64,000 nucleotides of DNA from Apiospora phragmitis (GCA_038363925.1 JAQQWL010000011.1:8122001-8186000), one strand, 5' to 3'; shown: positions 49,137-60,900, counted from the stretch's first letter. The notes: generated by a model from the sequence alone, not told the origin. Numbers and translations are program-made.

Positions 49137-50066
49137 TCAGACCCGCCCTTGCTCCGCCGCTTGACGTGCTCCCCGCAGCAGCCGCAGCACCTCGCTGTCG
49201 CGCCAGCGCGCGGGCACGGGCCGGTACGCAGGCTTGAACGTGCCGACGGTGGCGGCCCACTCGCCGTTCTTGGGCTGCGGCGGCACGTTTCCGCCCTGCG
49301 GCGACTGCGCCAGCGTCCGGCCGCTGCCGCCGTACAGCTCCTCGCTCACGGCGTCCGACGCCGCCGCCGCGTTCTTGCCCGTCTTGCCCGACTGAATATC
49401 GGCGACGGCCTCGGCGAACGGCGAGACCATGGGCTCCCACGTCGACTGGGTCGTCGTCGCGGAGTTGGCGGCGTGCTGGGCTTCGACGCCGCTTCCGTAC
49501 GAGGCGGATGAGGTGTCTGCGCTGTCGTTGGAAGGTGCTGCAGCCGCCTCGTTGGCCGGGGACGGCACTTCTTGCGTCGCCCAGTAGTAGATGTCCCAGT
49601 CGTTCTCGTCGAGGAACATGTCGTACTGCTGCATCTGCTCTTTGGTCATCTGAGGCAGGTAGGCATCGGCGAATGTGGAGAGAAGGAGGTCGGACTCCAG
49701 GGTGCCACGTTTGCGACTCTGGTCTATTGGATCGTATTCACTTCGGTCAGCAACACTGTTCTTTGTAAAACCGCCAAGATGTCGCGTATGTGGTGCAAGG
49801 AAAATGGGAGAGTATAGGAAGCACATACACATGAGTCGCGCCCTCATGGTTCTGTCGTCCTCGCCCACCCGACGCATCGGCTCGATCTTGAATTTGGCAC
49901 CCTCCAGCTCGCCGACACCGATGTCAGCCTTCGCTGGGGGGTCGCGAGGCGGCGCATTGCTGACGCTGGCACGGAAAGCGGACGTGGTAGAGAGAGGACG
50001 GAAGAGCTGCCGGGCGAATGCGGCGCGGCATGCTGCGGGACGTAGGACTTTTTGCAATGTGGCCAT
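49137..50066 (-). CDS. Succinate dehydrogenase assembly factor 2, mitochondrial (SDHAF2/Sdh5)
   Basis: Exons 50,066-49,829 and 49,723-49,137, intron GTATGT..ATAG of 105 bp; 274 residues. The first 35 residues are Arg- and Ala-rich without acidic residues, a mitochondrial presequence. The core (about 62-130) carries the family marks: [15 protein letters not shown] (75-89) and the block [11 protein letters not shown] (117-127). Known role: SDHAF2 binds Sdh1 in the matrix and promotes covalent FAD attachment, needed for complex II. The C-terminal 140 residues are Ser/Ala/Thr-rich and low in complexity, with a short conserved end; this tail is longer than in yeast or man but common in filamentous fungi. 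The frame is intact. Confidence 0.92.
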   Translation of the reverse strand: MATLQKVLRPAACRAAFARQLFRPLSTTSAFRASVSNAPPRDPPAKADIGVGELEGAKFKIEPMRRVGEDDRTMRARLMCMCFLYSPIFLAPHTRHLGGFTKNSVADRSEYDPIDQSRKRGTLESDLLLSTFADAYLPQMTKEQMQQYDMFLDENDWDIYYWATQEVPSPANEAAAAPSNDSADTSSASYGSGVEAQHAANSATTTQSTWEPMVSPFAEAVADIQSGKTGKNAAAASDAVSEELYGGSGRTLAQSPQGGNVPPQPKNGEWAATVGTFKPAYRPVPARWRDSEVLRLLRGARQAAEQGRV

Positions 50067-50747
50067 CTTTTTTTTCTTTCTTTCTGTTTGTTGCCAAAAT
50101 GTGAACGAGTAGCAACGGATTGAAGAGAAGAAATCAGAAGATAAAACCAAGAATTGGTATATTTCTCATCTGTCAAAGCCACAATGGATGGTCGGGTAGA
50201 TGAATCGTTGACGTAGAGGGATTGGTTTTAGCTCCAGTAGTCCCCGAAATCTCCAGAATCCAGGGTGCAAGCTCCGGTCTTCGATCGCCCAGGGATTGCC
50301 GAGGGATGCCGTTTCGGCCCACATGCACCGGCTGGTCGGGGGAGCAGAACCCCCCTTGCCGTAGATCTTGGCACCTCTTCTAGAATGGCCATTATGAAAG
50401 AAAAGCAAAAATGCAAAGTTGGCCGAACAGTCATATGCCGATGACCGGATTTCATATATATATATATATATATTTTGATTATAGTAGATGCGTGCCATAA
50501 TTACGCACACATCGAGAGTGTGAGGGACTACCAAGCGTACCGTTCATGATCCCTTATTTTTATTCTCTAAACCCGTAATATCATGACTCCTGTAGAGGCT
50601 ATGCGTACAATTACATGAGTTCCAATCGGTGCAGGTATAAGTCATCGGAGAGCCCAAAGGATTTCCTAGGAGCCAGACCAGGTCCAAAGCCCATCCCATC
50701 AACACGCCCCCATGCCCAGCCATGCCATTCTCCATGCCTCCCCCAGT
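50067..50747. other. Intergenic, SDHAF2 promoter and erv25 3' flank
   Basis: An (AT)n microsatellite (about 50,453-50,474) lies in the middle. No gene pattern seen. Confidence 0.55.
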
Positions 50748-51469
50748 TTAGATCAAGTGCTTCGATCGGAAGTAGGCGCGCAGGTACATAATCTGCCATC
50801 CCCAGAGGCCGATGAGAAGCATGGTGGTGCCGACGCCGAACCACTTGACACGGGTGTTGGTGCTCTCGTTGGTGTCACGCAGCTTCTGCTCGCGCGAGCG
50901 CAGGTAGTCCATCTCGCCCACGATCTCGCCGATCATCTCTTCAATGCGGCGCAGCTCGGTTTCGACGGGCTTCAGCTTCTCGCTGGCCTGAATGGCCGAC
51001 CAGTCCTTAGCGTCGGCGCCGATGTCGATGTCGAGCTCGATGTGGCGGTTGGGGTCGCCAGGTGTCCGGGCTACAGAAGTCATCGTGTTAGTTTGGGGGG
51101 CACAGTATATAGGAGGAAGGGAGGCTGATACATACATCCAGTCAGAACGTTCTCGAAGCACACATCGAACGCGGCATCGGCGTGCGAGGTGAAGACCTGT
51201 CGCTGCTCCCCGGCGATATCCTTGGCGCGGCCGTAGTCGTTTCCCAGAGCATCCCGGACCTTCATGTTCACCTGCATGCCGTCGTTCTTGTACCCACCCA
51301 CAATGGCCGTCACGACGACCAGAGTGTCCTTTGCGACGAAGTTCCGGATGCAGCGCTCCTTGCGGTCATGTTGATGGGATGCTTGCATGTCGAACTTGAG
51401 AGCCTGTATCGAGCTGACGAACAGCACAATGCTGCATAGGTAATGCAGCAGTGACCGCGAGAACGCCAT
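50748..51469 (-). CDS. erv25: p24-family cargo receptor of COPII vesicles, Erv25 type
   Basis: Exons 51,469-51,136 and 51,070-50,748, intron GTATGT..GTAG of 65 bp with branch ACTAACAC; 218 residues. A signal peptide (1-23) is followed by the GOLD domain with the paired cysteines C40 and C104. A coiled-coil stretch (about 140-180) comes next, then one membrane segment (about 188-207, with L-L-I-G-L-W-G-W), and a short cytosolic tail beginning Y-F-R-S-K and ending H-L-I. The tail resembles the Y-F-K-T-K-H-I-I end of Erv25 (p24 delta), with the aromatic COPII-binding pair and basic COPI-binding residues. Known role: with Erp1/Erp2/Emp24 it packs GPI-anchored and other cargo at the ER. It is divergently placed to the U1-C gene. 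Confidence 0.93.
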
Positions 51470-51993
51470 GGCTGCGGTGTGTATTGTAGTCGTGTGGTGA
51501 GGGGAGTCGAGGGTTGGCGTTTGCTGTTGCGAGTTGAGTCGAATCGGGATCTCGAGGTGATTCGATCAAGCAAGGAGAGGCCAGAATACGCCCGAGTCCT
51601 GGTCTGGTGCTACACTTGTCGATTGCTGGGTTCTGTTTCCCACTTGGAGCTAAAGTCACTTAATGGGGCCAGCGTGGCTTCGCTGAAGCTCCGTGGCCAA
51701 TCAAAAGCCACAATTCAGCAGCTGTGACAGTAGCCTTGCAGGACGCTTGGACACTTAGGGGGGCTCCAGCCTCACTCAGCCTTGCCAGAGCTTAGGTACC
51801 CTCCCAAAATTCATTGAGCACCTGCGAGAGGCAAAAAGAGGCGCGACATTGGCCATTGTATCGCGCGTTCCCTTCCTTTATCCGAGTTTCGACACCACAC
51901 TGCGCGTTGCATTGTACATCTCCAAACGGCGCATCATCCCGATACTTGACTACCCATACTTAATTAATATTGTGTGTATCACCATCCGTCAAG
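51470..51993. promoter_or_regulatory. Shared divergent promoter region of erv25 and U1-C
   Basis: 524 bp between the two start codons, the only non-coding space between these genes, so both promoters must lie here or overlap the neighbour. A CACACTGCGCG block and C/T-rich stretches precede the U1-C start. No clear TATA box. No factor site can be named with confidence. Confidence 0.6.
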
Positions 51994-52839
51994 ATGCCGA
52001 AATGTAAGTCCTCAGCTCCCTTTGCCTTGTCTCTGCTGGCTGTCCCCCAAATGACAGGCACCCAGATCGCTAACTTCTCGCGCTCTTTGGTACAGTCTTC
52101 TGCGACTACTGCGATGTCTACCTGACGCACGACAGCATGTCGGTTCGCAAGGCGCACAACAGCGGCCGCAACCACCTGCGCAACGTCGTCGACTACTACC
52201 AGCAGATCGGGCACGAGAAGGCCCAGTCCGTCATCGACTCCATCACCTCGTCCTACGCCGCCGAGGGCCAGGCCCACGCCAACCCCATGCTGCCCCAGAA
52301 CCAGCCGCACGCCACCCACCACCACCTGTCGCACCACGGCGCCCCCGGCAGCGGCCCCCGCCGCCGCCCCCGGGAGTCAGCGCGCCCGGCTTCCCGCCCA
52401 TGCCGCCCCCGGGCGCCGGTGGCCTGCCCTTCCCGCTGCCCGCCGGCATGCCGCCTCTGCCCGGTATGCCTGGCGGCCCGCCGCCGCCGCTGGGCGCCTT
52501 CGGTGGCCCAGGAATGCCTCGTAGTACACCACCTCTCCTCCCTCAAAGCATCGCCACCGTCGTCGTTTCGATCCCTACCCGGCGACGGCGACGACTACGT
52601 CAAGACCGCGTTCTAACGCTTCGTTCTCTAAAGCTCCTCCTGGTGGTCGCGGTATGCCTGCCTTCCCCCCGCCAGGTGGTCTGCCGTTTCCTCCTGGTGG
52701 CCTGCCTTTCCCACCTCCTGGTGGTGCGGGTGCGCCGCCCTTCCCCTTCCCCGGCATGCCACCGCCAGGCCAATTCCCGACGCCCCCTGGCGCTCCCCCC
52801 TTCAACCCTCCAGGACAGCAAGGCCCTCCCGGACGTTAG
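51994..52839 (+). CDS. U1 small nuclear ribonucleoprotein C (U1-C), with a frame break
   Basis: Exons 51,994-52,003, 52,096-52,520 and 52,634-52,839; introns GTAAGT..ACAG and GTAGTA..AAAG (branch TTCTAACG). The first exon has only ten bases (M-P-K plus one base). The N-terminus has the U1-C type C2H2 zinc finger with C6, C9, H24 and H30, and the sequence [14 protein letters not shown]. The rest is a Pro/Gly/Met-rich tail with G-G-L-P-F-P repeats. Known role: U1-C stabilises pairing of U1 snRNA with the 5' splice site. The frame changes at about 52,355-52,360, where a C run is one base short; with it restored the product to the TAG is 213 residues. A further 35 codons are open after the TAG (see 52,840-52,947). 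Confidence 0.9.
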
Positions 52840-52947
52840 AAACGGCACAACCCTCCGGATCGAGATGGACGTCCTCGACGCCAGAAACCGTACAGCCCAC
52901 CGGATCGAGATGGACGTCCTGGACGTCACAAACCATACCCATACTAA
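52840..52947 (+). pseudogene. In-frame extension of the U1-C frame behind a TAG codon
   Basis: After the TAG at 52,837-52,839 the same frame stays open for 35 codons to a TAA at 52,945. It encodes two near-copies of a basic unit containing P-P-D-R-D-G-R-P, followed by R-x-K-P-Y. In the neighbouring repeat the position of the TAG is a CAG (CGC CAG AAA against CGT TAG AAA), so the TAG may be a C>T change of a Gln codon. Whether it is translated cannot be told from the sequence. Confidence 0.5.
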
Positions 52948-54634
52948 ACCCTCGATCAGAAACCTCCTCCTTCGCGCCGGGGAAGACTGCGCGCATTGGT
53001 AAGACAGCTCTAAGAGACCCGCTATCTACCCTCGACCTATTCCAGGCAGCGGTGGCACGGAGATATATCATGTAGGCTATAAGGATCCAGAAAGGGGGGT
53101 AGGTATTATGTGCTTTTACGCTTTACAGCTTGGCGTTGCGGGGGAAAACTGATGAGTCCATAGCTCATGACGGCGTTGAAGGGGTCTTTTTGAGCTTCCA
53201 TCAAGGCAAGCGAAGTATTATTCAAGTTGCTTACGGCACATCAGACGAGTGTCAAACTTCTGCTGAAAACTAGAAACCAAAGACATACTACGAGGTGCGA
53301 CGACATATCTAGTCCTCAGCGTGTAAAGATAAGAAGTATCCTGCGTTCGATAACGGGACAAAGGTCAACTAGAATCAGTGGCATTGCATTCTGTACAAAA
53401 GCGGCCTCGAGCAGGGCTATAGTGATCAATTCATTACATACCTACTATCAACAGACTGAAATGCATTTATCCCGGCGATTTTGTAACCTCCTAAAGCCGG
53501 CCTTCTTGTTATGAGGGGATATTGCCTAAAGGTGCAGCTGGTTAACAGGCCCGGGGTAAACAATCTGGGGGAAGCAGCACTGTTAAACCCTGTTCACTGA
53601 GACAAGAGCTTCAGGCCATTAGCCTCATCGGGTCACCTTCGTCTGGCTACATTAATCATGATGGCAGCGCAGTTCCTATGAGAATACATTATCATGCATC
53701 CTCGATATGCTAAACATACTAGTAAAAACAACTTCGGCAATCTTATCGATATGGTATAGACGTACTGTTTAGGTATATGAGGAAAAGGGGGTGGAGGGCA
53801 ACTGTTCTTGATCATTAAGTAGTCAAGTCCGACTTTGGCTGGACTCGACAGAGAAGACACAATCGTGAGAAAGCAGCAGCGGAATCATTATCAACGTATC
53901 GGATTAAGATGCATGGTATCTAACAGCAAAGTCGCCGGTAGTAAAAGCAAGAATCCAAACATGTCGTTTCTATGAGGGTACACAGTCTGGAAAGGCAGCG
54001 CTCGTCGTAAAACAAACCCCGTGCTACCTCTCTGTTCTGGGCGCACACACACACACACAGGAAGAGAGCCACTATCATCATGTTCAAACTTCCCAGAGAG
54101 GAAGAGCTAGAATCCATACCGCCGTGAGACTCCTTCTGCCTTCCATATCTCCCTTCAGATCTCTTTGGTGGAAAACACCAGTGGCAAGATCACAGCCCCA
54201 TAAATGCAAACGCCGGAAAAGAACCTCAAGACTAAATAGCGCATCTTCTTTCTCTGTCGGAGATCTCGGAATAACGTCGAACCTTTCGTATAGCGTTTCG
54301 TTTCGTATGATTGCGAATGGTGGTAGTAGGATAATAAGTACAATATTTGTTTCTGGATGGCCGTGGCTCATTTCGTTGTATTGTTCATTTCGTTCATATG
54401 CGTCATATCATTCAGATAATGTGTGCCACTTTTGGGGCACACCGTTTTTTCCCATCATTCCTCTGCTGTAGTTGGTCGTATAAGTCAGGGCAGGAGACCT
54501 TTCAAGCGATTCGAAATGCGACTTGCACCCTTCGGAAAGCTTGCATAGGGAGTGCACAAGCTCCGTCCCCCAACCTCTTCATTCATCTTGTTGCAACGAG
54601 TTTCTCTCATCCGTTGAGTCCATTCCAAGGGTCC
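52948..54634. other. Intergenic between convergent genes
   Basis: 3' flanks of U1-C and of the large minus-strand gene. A short (AC)n run at about 54,042-54,058. Open frames show no protein pattern. Confidence 0.5.
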
Positions 54635-57600
54635 CTAAACCTGAGCCTGAATCTTAGGAGTTCTCTCGATACCTCGAGGTCCTGGTTGTCGCTGTTGCAC
54701 CTGCTGCTGCTGTCCGGAAAGGCCACTATTGACAGCAGAATTGATGCGAGGGGTAGCCTGGTAGCTTGGACCTCTGTAGCTGTTTCGCTTGATCACTTCG
54801 CCGACACCATCTCGAACCTCGCGAGGTCCGCTAATCTTGCTGCGCAATTCTTGGCTCCTCTTCTGCCGCTTTCGTTCGCTGAGCCGACGGCCCAGTGCCT
54901 GCGGACTGTAGCCTTCAAGCTTGTCTTGCCAGCTGGGAAAGAACCGACGGCCTTGTGCATCAAAGCGTTTCTCAACACCCCAGGTACGGCGACTAGGTTT
55001 TGAAGGAGACGGACCTGGAGCTGTCGAGGGTCTTCCATCCTCACTAGAGCGACGACCCCACCGCATACTGCTGAGACTATCGCGATAGCGCATGACTCTC
55101 AGGCTGCCCGAGGGCGTGCGTTTGATGGTGCGACGCTCCGTACCACGACCGTCGGTAGTCGTGTAATGCGCGTCATCGGTGATGGGCAAAATGGCAAACG
55201 TGCGCTTCATTCGCGAGGACAAGGAAGGGCGCCGAGGCGACGGTCGGTTATCAATAGGAGGGTACCGGTAGACGGTACCCATGTCGTCGTCGATATCACG
55301 AACCCAGTCCTCGTCCATGTCCGGATCCCATTGAGATGATAGTGGCTGCCAGTGTGGATGCAATCGCCCTTCGTCCGGGATCGAATCATTGGTGGGATAT
55401 CTATAAAGTGCTGGTCTCTGGCCGCTTGCCGACGAAGAAGAGTTATCAACGCTGCCCTTGCGAAGATTTCTCGATAAAGAAAATGTGCGGGTCAGAAAGC
55501 CTGGGTTGCGTGCTGTATCATCACCATCGCCCTTGCGAACACTGAAAGCCCGTTTGAGAACAGAAGGCCGCTTTTCTGGCGGTTCCTCAAAATAGTTCCC
55601 TAGCATCTTCATCTTTTCCGCCGCTGGGGTCAGACCGGATGGGGTTGCAGGAATGAATTTGATGACTGGTGGCTCAGGCGGTGCTCGTGGGTTTCGCAGC
55701 GGAGAGTCAACGTCTTCAACAGTGAAAAGAGGTTGAGGCGGTGTGACAGGGACGCCATCGGGAGCTGTTGTGGTTGTGTCGGGCTCTTCAGGAGTACCAT
55801 CCTTGGCGCCAAGCAGATTGGCTGTTTGCAAGGCATTTGCATCGAGGATCTTGGAAGTATGGTCTACCATGACGACCGACTTGTTTTGATGCGGGTAAAT
55901 GTTCACCGCCATGGCTTCCGGAAACCTCGGCTGCAAGTGTGTGCCGTTTGTCTCGATGGACGCTATGGAAAATGGCGTGTTTTGCGTAGCAAGTCGTTTG
56001 CCAAAGAACGGGTCTCCGTTGTGGTCAACCAGTGATCTTTGATCATGTGCGTCTCTGTGCGACTCGACGGACGGGGCCGGCTGCAGTTTTCTTTTATCAT
56101 GGAAATCACTCTCGGCTGGGATGTATTCCACAGACGGCGCACGCTCCACTTTGACTCTGGGAAGGTTCTGTAATGTCTGCTGTAGCTGTTGTTGCCTTTG
56201 CTGCTCCTCGTGTACGAAAGTGTTGTGGGCTTTCAAACTCTCGGAAGTCAAGGAGCCAGAACGTGAGCCGGCCCGCGAACCAGCCACAGATCCGTTCCGG
56301 CTAGTCGGGGCCGAAAGAGAAGAGTTGCGAACAGGGACAATGGGTGGGTAATCTATGGTTCGTTGATCGCCGGCGAGTGACCCGTCAGATTCTGACATAG
56401 CTCTGCTTCGTCTCTGGGCACGCTCAAAGACAGGCGTGGAATCTTTCGCCTTGGATATCCCTGACAAAGGGACCGAACCCAAGCTGCTGCTCCTCTGCGA
56501 TCTTCGACTACTAGTCGACCTCAAAGACGGAGTCGCGGCGCCCTTGACGGACGCCTTCCGGTCAGGTATGACCACAACAGGGATCGCTCCGGTTTTCCAA
56601 ACATCACGGCGAGCTTTGCGGCTAGACAGAGAGTTAAGCGTCCCTGTAGACGCAAAACTCTCTGATCGTGCTGGCGGGGGCTTGTCACGAGGCCTAGGTC
56701 TCCTCGATGATTCTTCCAATCCCGTCGAGTTTGCTGCAGAACTTGACTGGGATACATCAGATCCCGAGTCCCTGAGAGTGATTTGTTTCTTCACATGTCG
56801 CAGCGTCTTCTGCCTTTGCGGCGGTGCATCTACAAGGATGGCCTCGACGATAGTGGACACAGTAGATTTCGAAGACATGCCCGAGAATCTCTTGACGTCT
56901 GTGCTTACCGAAGATGCTGAGGCGGATGGCGCAGCCCAACGTTTGCTGCGCTGGTCAACCGGTTCTATTGAAGGGGAGGATGCCACGTGCATTCGCTGCT
57001 GTAAGGGCATCGTGCGTAGAGCCTTTGTCGCGTTGGTAGGTGTGACAGTCTCATCCTCGATGACTTCGGCAGGCTTGTCTCGCCTGTCCTTGGTGTAGTT
57101 ATTGGACTGTTTCCTTCGTTTCCTCACTATGACATTCCTATTGAGATTGTTGTCCCATTCCTGCTCGACCTCGCTTCCATCGCCCCATTCCCCGTCGAAA
57201 GTGAAGAAATCTTGTTTCGACTTCGGGGTTGAATTGTCGTCTGATTCCAGTCCCAGTCCGAGGCCGACGGTTTGACTCTTCTTATTATTCCTTACATCGG
57301 AGACCTGTCGCACCGTGTTCTGCGACGAGGTTCTCTCCGAGGATATTTGCCGTAATGCCGCCCTTTCGTCCTCCGATGAGTACGGTGTCTCCCGTGCCGT
57401 TGTAAAGGAGGCAGTTCTTGAGTCGTTTGTCGCCTTGGAAGGCATGCGATCGGCCAAGCTCGGCCGAAAAGGTTTCGGTTTCTTGGCTGCTTGCGGGGGT
57501 GTCACATCAGGCGTAGGCGGGCTTCTCTGATTCGGCGGCGTTCCCGGCGTCCTCTGTGCATCCGAGTTGCTCGCGACGCTCTTTACGGTGGTCTCGACAT

Positions 57601-57976
57601 AGGTTGGGCTCGACGGTTGCACTGACTGGCCACTGGACGACGTGCGGGAGTGCGCCGGTGGAGTGGGTGGAGGATCAGGACCGCCGGATGCGCTAAGGTC
57701 GCGTCTGAGAGGCGCCGGGCTCGCGGTTATTGTGCCCGAACGCGAAGACGATGATGACACGGAGGATAACGTACTGTCGACTGACAGAGGATGTGGCGTG
57801 CGCAATTTGGGATTCACAGGCAACGGGGATTGTTTGGGCCGTGGCAGATGTTTATGTTTTTTGAAGGAAGGCTGAGGTTTTAGGCCCGCAGTGAAAGTCG
57901 CGCGTTCCAGTAAAGAAGGATCGAAATATAGGCCAGCTTGAGTGGGCGGCGACATGGTCTCAGTTGAAGCCAGCAT
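54635..57976 (-). CDS. Large serine/proline-rich, mostly disordered protein, unknown function
   Basis: One uninterrupted exon of 1,113 residues from the ATG at 57,976; the open frame extends upstream to 58,219, but that part is more likely leader. Composition is dominated by Ser, Pro, Arg and Thr, with many R-x-x-S and S-P sites (possible kinase targets) and no membrane segment or catalytic domain. More ordered, probably conserved islands are G-L-Y-F-D-P near the N-terminus, D-F-F-T-F-D-G-E-W-G-D, the Y-P-H-Q-N-K-S-V-V-M-V-D-H block, and K-M-L-G-N-Y-F-E near the start of the last third. A Gln-rich coiled stretch sits near the middle and another run of Gln at the end. A scaffold or regulatory role (cytoskeleton, polarity) is only a guess. 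The long intact frame shows the assembly is clean here. Confidence 0.8.
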   Translation of the reverse strand: MLASTETMSPPTQAGLYFDPSLLERATFTAGLKPQPSFKKHKHLPRPKQSPLPVNPKLRTPHPLSVDSTLSSVSSSSSRSGTITASPAPLRRDLSASGGPDPPPTPPAHSRTSSSGQSVQPSSPTYVETTVKSVASNSDAQRTPGTPPNQRSPPTPDVTPPQAAKKPKPFRPSLADRMPSKATNDSRTASFTTARETPYSSEDERAALRQISSERTSSQNTVRQVSDVRNNKKSQTVGLGLGLESDDNSTPKSKQDFFTFDGEWGDGSEVEQEWDNNLNRNVIVRKRRKQSNNYTKDRRDKPAEVIEDETVTPTNATKALRTMPLQQRMHVASSPSIEPVDQRSKRWAAPSASASSVSTDVKRFSGMSSKSTVSTIVEAILVDAPPQRQKTLRHVKKQITLRDSGSDVSQSSSAANSTGLEESSRRPRPRDKPPPARSESFASTGTLNSLSSRKARRDVWKTGAIPVVVIPDRKASVKGAATPSLRSTSSRRSQRSSSLGSVPLSGISKAKDSTPVFERAQRRSRAMSESDGSLAGDQRTIDYPPIVPVRNSSLSAPTSRNGSVAGSRAGSRSGSLTSESLKAHNTFVHEEQQRQQQLQQTLQNLPRVKVERAPSVEYIPAESDFHDKRKLQPAPSVESHRDAHDQRSLVDHNGDPFFGKRLATQNTPFSIASIETNGTHLQPRFPEAMAVNIYPHQNKSVVMVDHTSKILDANALQTANLLGAKDGTPEEPDTTTTAPDGVPVTPPQPLFTVEDVDSPLRNPRAPPEPPVIKFIPATPSGLTPAAEKMKMLGNYFEEPPEKRPSVLKRAFSVRKGDGDDTARNPGFLTRTFSLSRNLRKGSVDNSSSSASGQRPALYRYPTNDSIPDEGRLHPHWQPLSSQWDPDMDEDWVRDIDDDMGTVYRYPPIDNRPSPRRPSLSSRMKRTFAILPITDDAHYTTTDGRGTERRTIKRTPSGSLRVMRYRDSLSSMRWGRRSSEDGRPSTAPGPSPSKPSRRTWGVEKRFDAQGRRFFPSWQDKLEGYSPQALGRRLSERKRQKRSQELRSKISGPREVRDGVGEVIKRNSYRGPSYQATPRINSAVNSGLSGQQQQVQQRQPGPRGIERTPKIQAQV

Positions 57977-60900
57977 TGTCTCCGATGGTGGGTGTGGGAT
58001 ATTATTGCACCACGTTGCCGCCCGCGTAATTAGCAATCCGTTCATAGAGCGGTCGACTCCGTCCAACCACAACCAGCTTCCCTCTGCATCCTGATAACGC
58101 CAATATCGGTTGGTGTGTGTTGGGGAACGATGCCGGAGTTTTGTCGTGCAGAGCGAGATTGTCACATCGATGGCGCGTTCCTGGTACAACTGTGCAGTGG
58201 CGATCGTATCACGAACCAAGTGGTTTCAATCTCCCTCCTTCGAAACCGACCGGGCGCCAGTAAGAACTCTCGGAGGGTAAACAAGTGTCAAACCCGATTT
58301 AAGATGAGAGGAAGTGAGACTCGCATCGAACAGGACGGCGAGGCGACTCAGCTCAGGCAGATCAGAAACCTGCAACACATGGCGCAAGATAAAGATAGGC
58401 TTAAAGAATAATCACTAGTTCGGCGACGGGCTGTTCATTGACCAACCCGAATTGGACTATCGGATGACACAGCTTTTTGCGCAGGCGGGTGCGAGTGAGA
58501 TGGATAGGTTCAGGTCAGGTCAGGTCAGGTCAGGTCAGGTAGGTCAGCGTGGGATGTAGGCCGTTTCATTCGAGAAATAAGGCAGTGCGGGAATCCAATG
58601 ACAATGACGGGTGTGAGAGTCGAGAAATCGTGGGTCAGCGGTTACGAGGTTCTGCTTCCCCCTCTATGGTCCCGGTCTTGGTCTAAGGTGTGCGGAGGAG
58701 AAAAGTGGAAGAGCAGACCAGAGGCAAGGTGGGCACACTGGAAGGGCGGGCAAACAAGACAAGACGTCAGAGGAATTGGGTTGGATAAGTAAAACCGGGA
58801 TTGGACTGGGACTAGAGCTGCTTTTCCCCTTCCTTTTTTCTCAGGTGAAGGCAAGCAAAAACATGGCGGCATTCTGGCGTAGATTGACTTCCCGTCTACG
58901 TACAATGTAAGCTAATGCTGCAGTCCAAAGCGTCGGGGCGGGTCTATTGTATTGGACGGAAGAAGATGTGAGTCGTGACGAGGAGGTTGGTTTTGGGGGC
59001 GCCATACATACTACTACTGTACCATGATACCATCAATACGGCGAGGTCCTCCGTACGGACGCGAGCCATCTGTGCCAAAAAGGAGGAACTACAGTTCTGA
59101 TCTATTCAGTGCCTGGCCCTGGCCCTCCATCCTCTAACCAGTGAGTGTTCCATTCAAACCTTGACATTATGCGATGCTGGGAGTCAAGGAACTCGACAAC
59201 CTGTCACCTGTGCCTACTAAAGCTTGTAGAGGCTAGCTGCTATAGGTACAGTACATAACGCACAAGGTTAGTAGTATAGGCTCGCCGGAACGGCCCCCGC
59301 CTCCCGCGGCCAGATGAAGCCAGAAACGACAAGATCCAACTAGGTTGAGAGCAACGAGTGATGGCAGGATGACTGCTTGACTCGTTCTATTTTCAGGACG
59401 TACTATGGTGGTTTGGTGTCAAAGGTCAAGTCGGTCGCAGCATGCCATGATTTAGGATGATACGTGACGTTTCCCATGCTGGCAGAGGGGGCCGTTTTCG
59501 CCAAATCTCCCCATTCACGACACCGGAACACCGAGACTTGTCACGGAGCACTGCCTGCTTCCTACATACACCATGTCTGTGTCGTGTCCCCTCCGTTCGC
59601 CCCCTCTTCTCCTTTTGGGCAATGCGTGTGTGGTGTAAGTGCACGCAGGCCTTGACAGACTAGCGAATGACTAGAAAAGGTCTACAGCACTATTGCGTCG
59701 AATGCACTGCAGATATACACGACGACAGACAAATCAGCTTCTAGAAGCGAATAAGACGGTCCTTCCTTGATGCCAGACGCGCAGGGAGCAAGGGTGGTGA
59801 AACGAATCAAAGGCCAAACCATGAGCAGTACTAGTCCGAGGTGCGACCTCGGGGACACCACACTGCAGACCGTGGTGCTGCAGGTTTGTTGCACTGCACT
59901 CTTCCATACCTTATGTACAATAGGGCTCGCATGGCCCCACAGGTATTCCAATGCGTACGGTTAATCTATGTCCGCCGAAGCAGGTCTGGTGGAAGAATGC
60001 CAAGGTCAATATACTGTATGTTGCCATAGATTGGATTCCAACCGATAGGCTTGCAATCTGGAGGAAGACGTCTATCTAAAGGTCGGGTATTTTAAGTATA
60101 GTATATGCTGGATTAGGCAGGTGGGGTGACCCCGAATTTCCAGCGGACTCGACTCGACTGTCATTGAACCACACCCACCGAGTGCACCCACTACCACTAC
60201 AGAAGATCGCCATTCGAGTCAATGGCTCTAGCACAGACCTTGCTCGCCATGATGCATGCTTGTGACTTTACTCGATACAGATGCCACCAAACACCAAAGT
60301 AACATTACCATGAGGGAAACGAGCTTCCTATGTCAGTCAAGTGTAGGAATGCAGGGCGGTTACTCGTGGCCTGACGTTTCGTTGTCAGTTGGGGGTTTCA
60401 GCCACGACTGGTCTGGTCTGCTGCACGTCAGTCGGTTGTTGCACCATTTGATCGGTTTCCAGTTTCCTAAATGGTCGTGGCCAATCGACATTGTCAAGGC
60501 ATGTCTGCCTTGGCAAAGAACAAATCCCTCAGAAGCATAGGCAGAGGTGATTTTGTGAAGCGTACCTACCAATCTTGGACCTGATCTAGCGATGCTTTTG
60601 CTGAAGCTGTTAGGAAACGACCGTACTCTCTGCAGCACGCTCAACGGCAGCTTCTTCACTTTGCGAGCCCATTGCCAAGTCCTATACCAAGTAGGGGTGG
60701 CCCGTAAGGGCTTGCCGTTCAGTGGCCGACGGATTCTCGGCCCTTATTGTACTATAGACCGTCTATTCTATAGAAGTGAGACAATGTTACCTATGGTATC
60801 GAATCAGCAAATCTATCCAGAGCGATGTATATAGTTGCAGAAAACGACTATATATCCCGCTTTCGGCCTCGCCGCCCTTGCAGATACCCTTGAGTTTCAC

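Noticed and set aside
57977..58219. 81-codon N-terminal extension of the large disordered protein
   Set aside because: Open in frame, but composition differs from the rest and a better start follows at 57,976; kept only as an alternative.
58511..58547. AGGTCA repeats as nuclear-receptor half sites
   Set aside because: This is a CAGGT microsatellite; fungi lack nuclear receptors of that type, so the match is chance.
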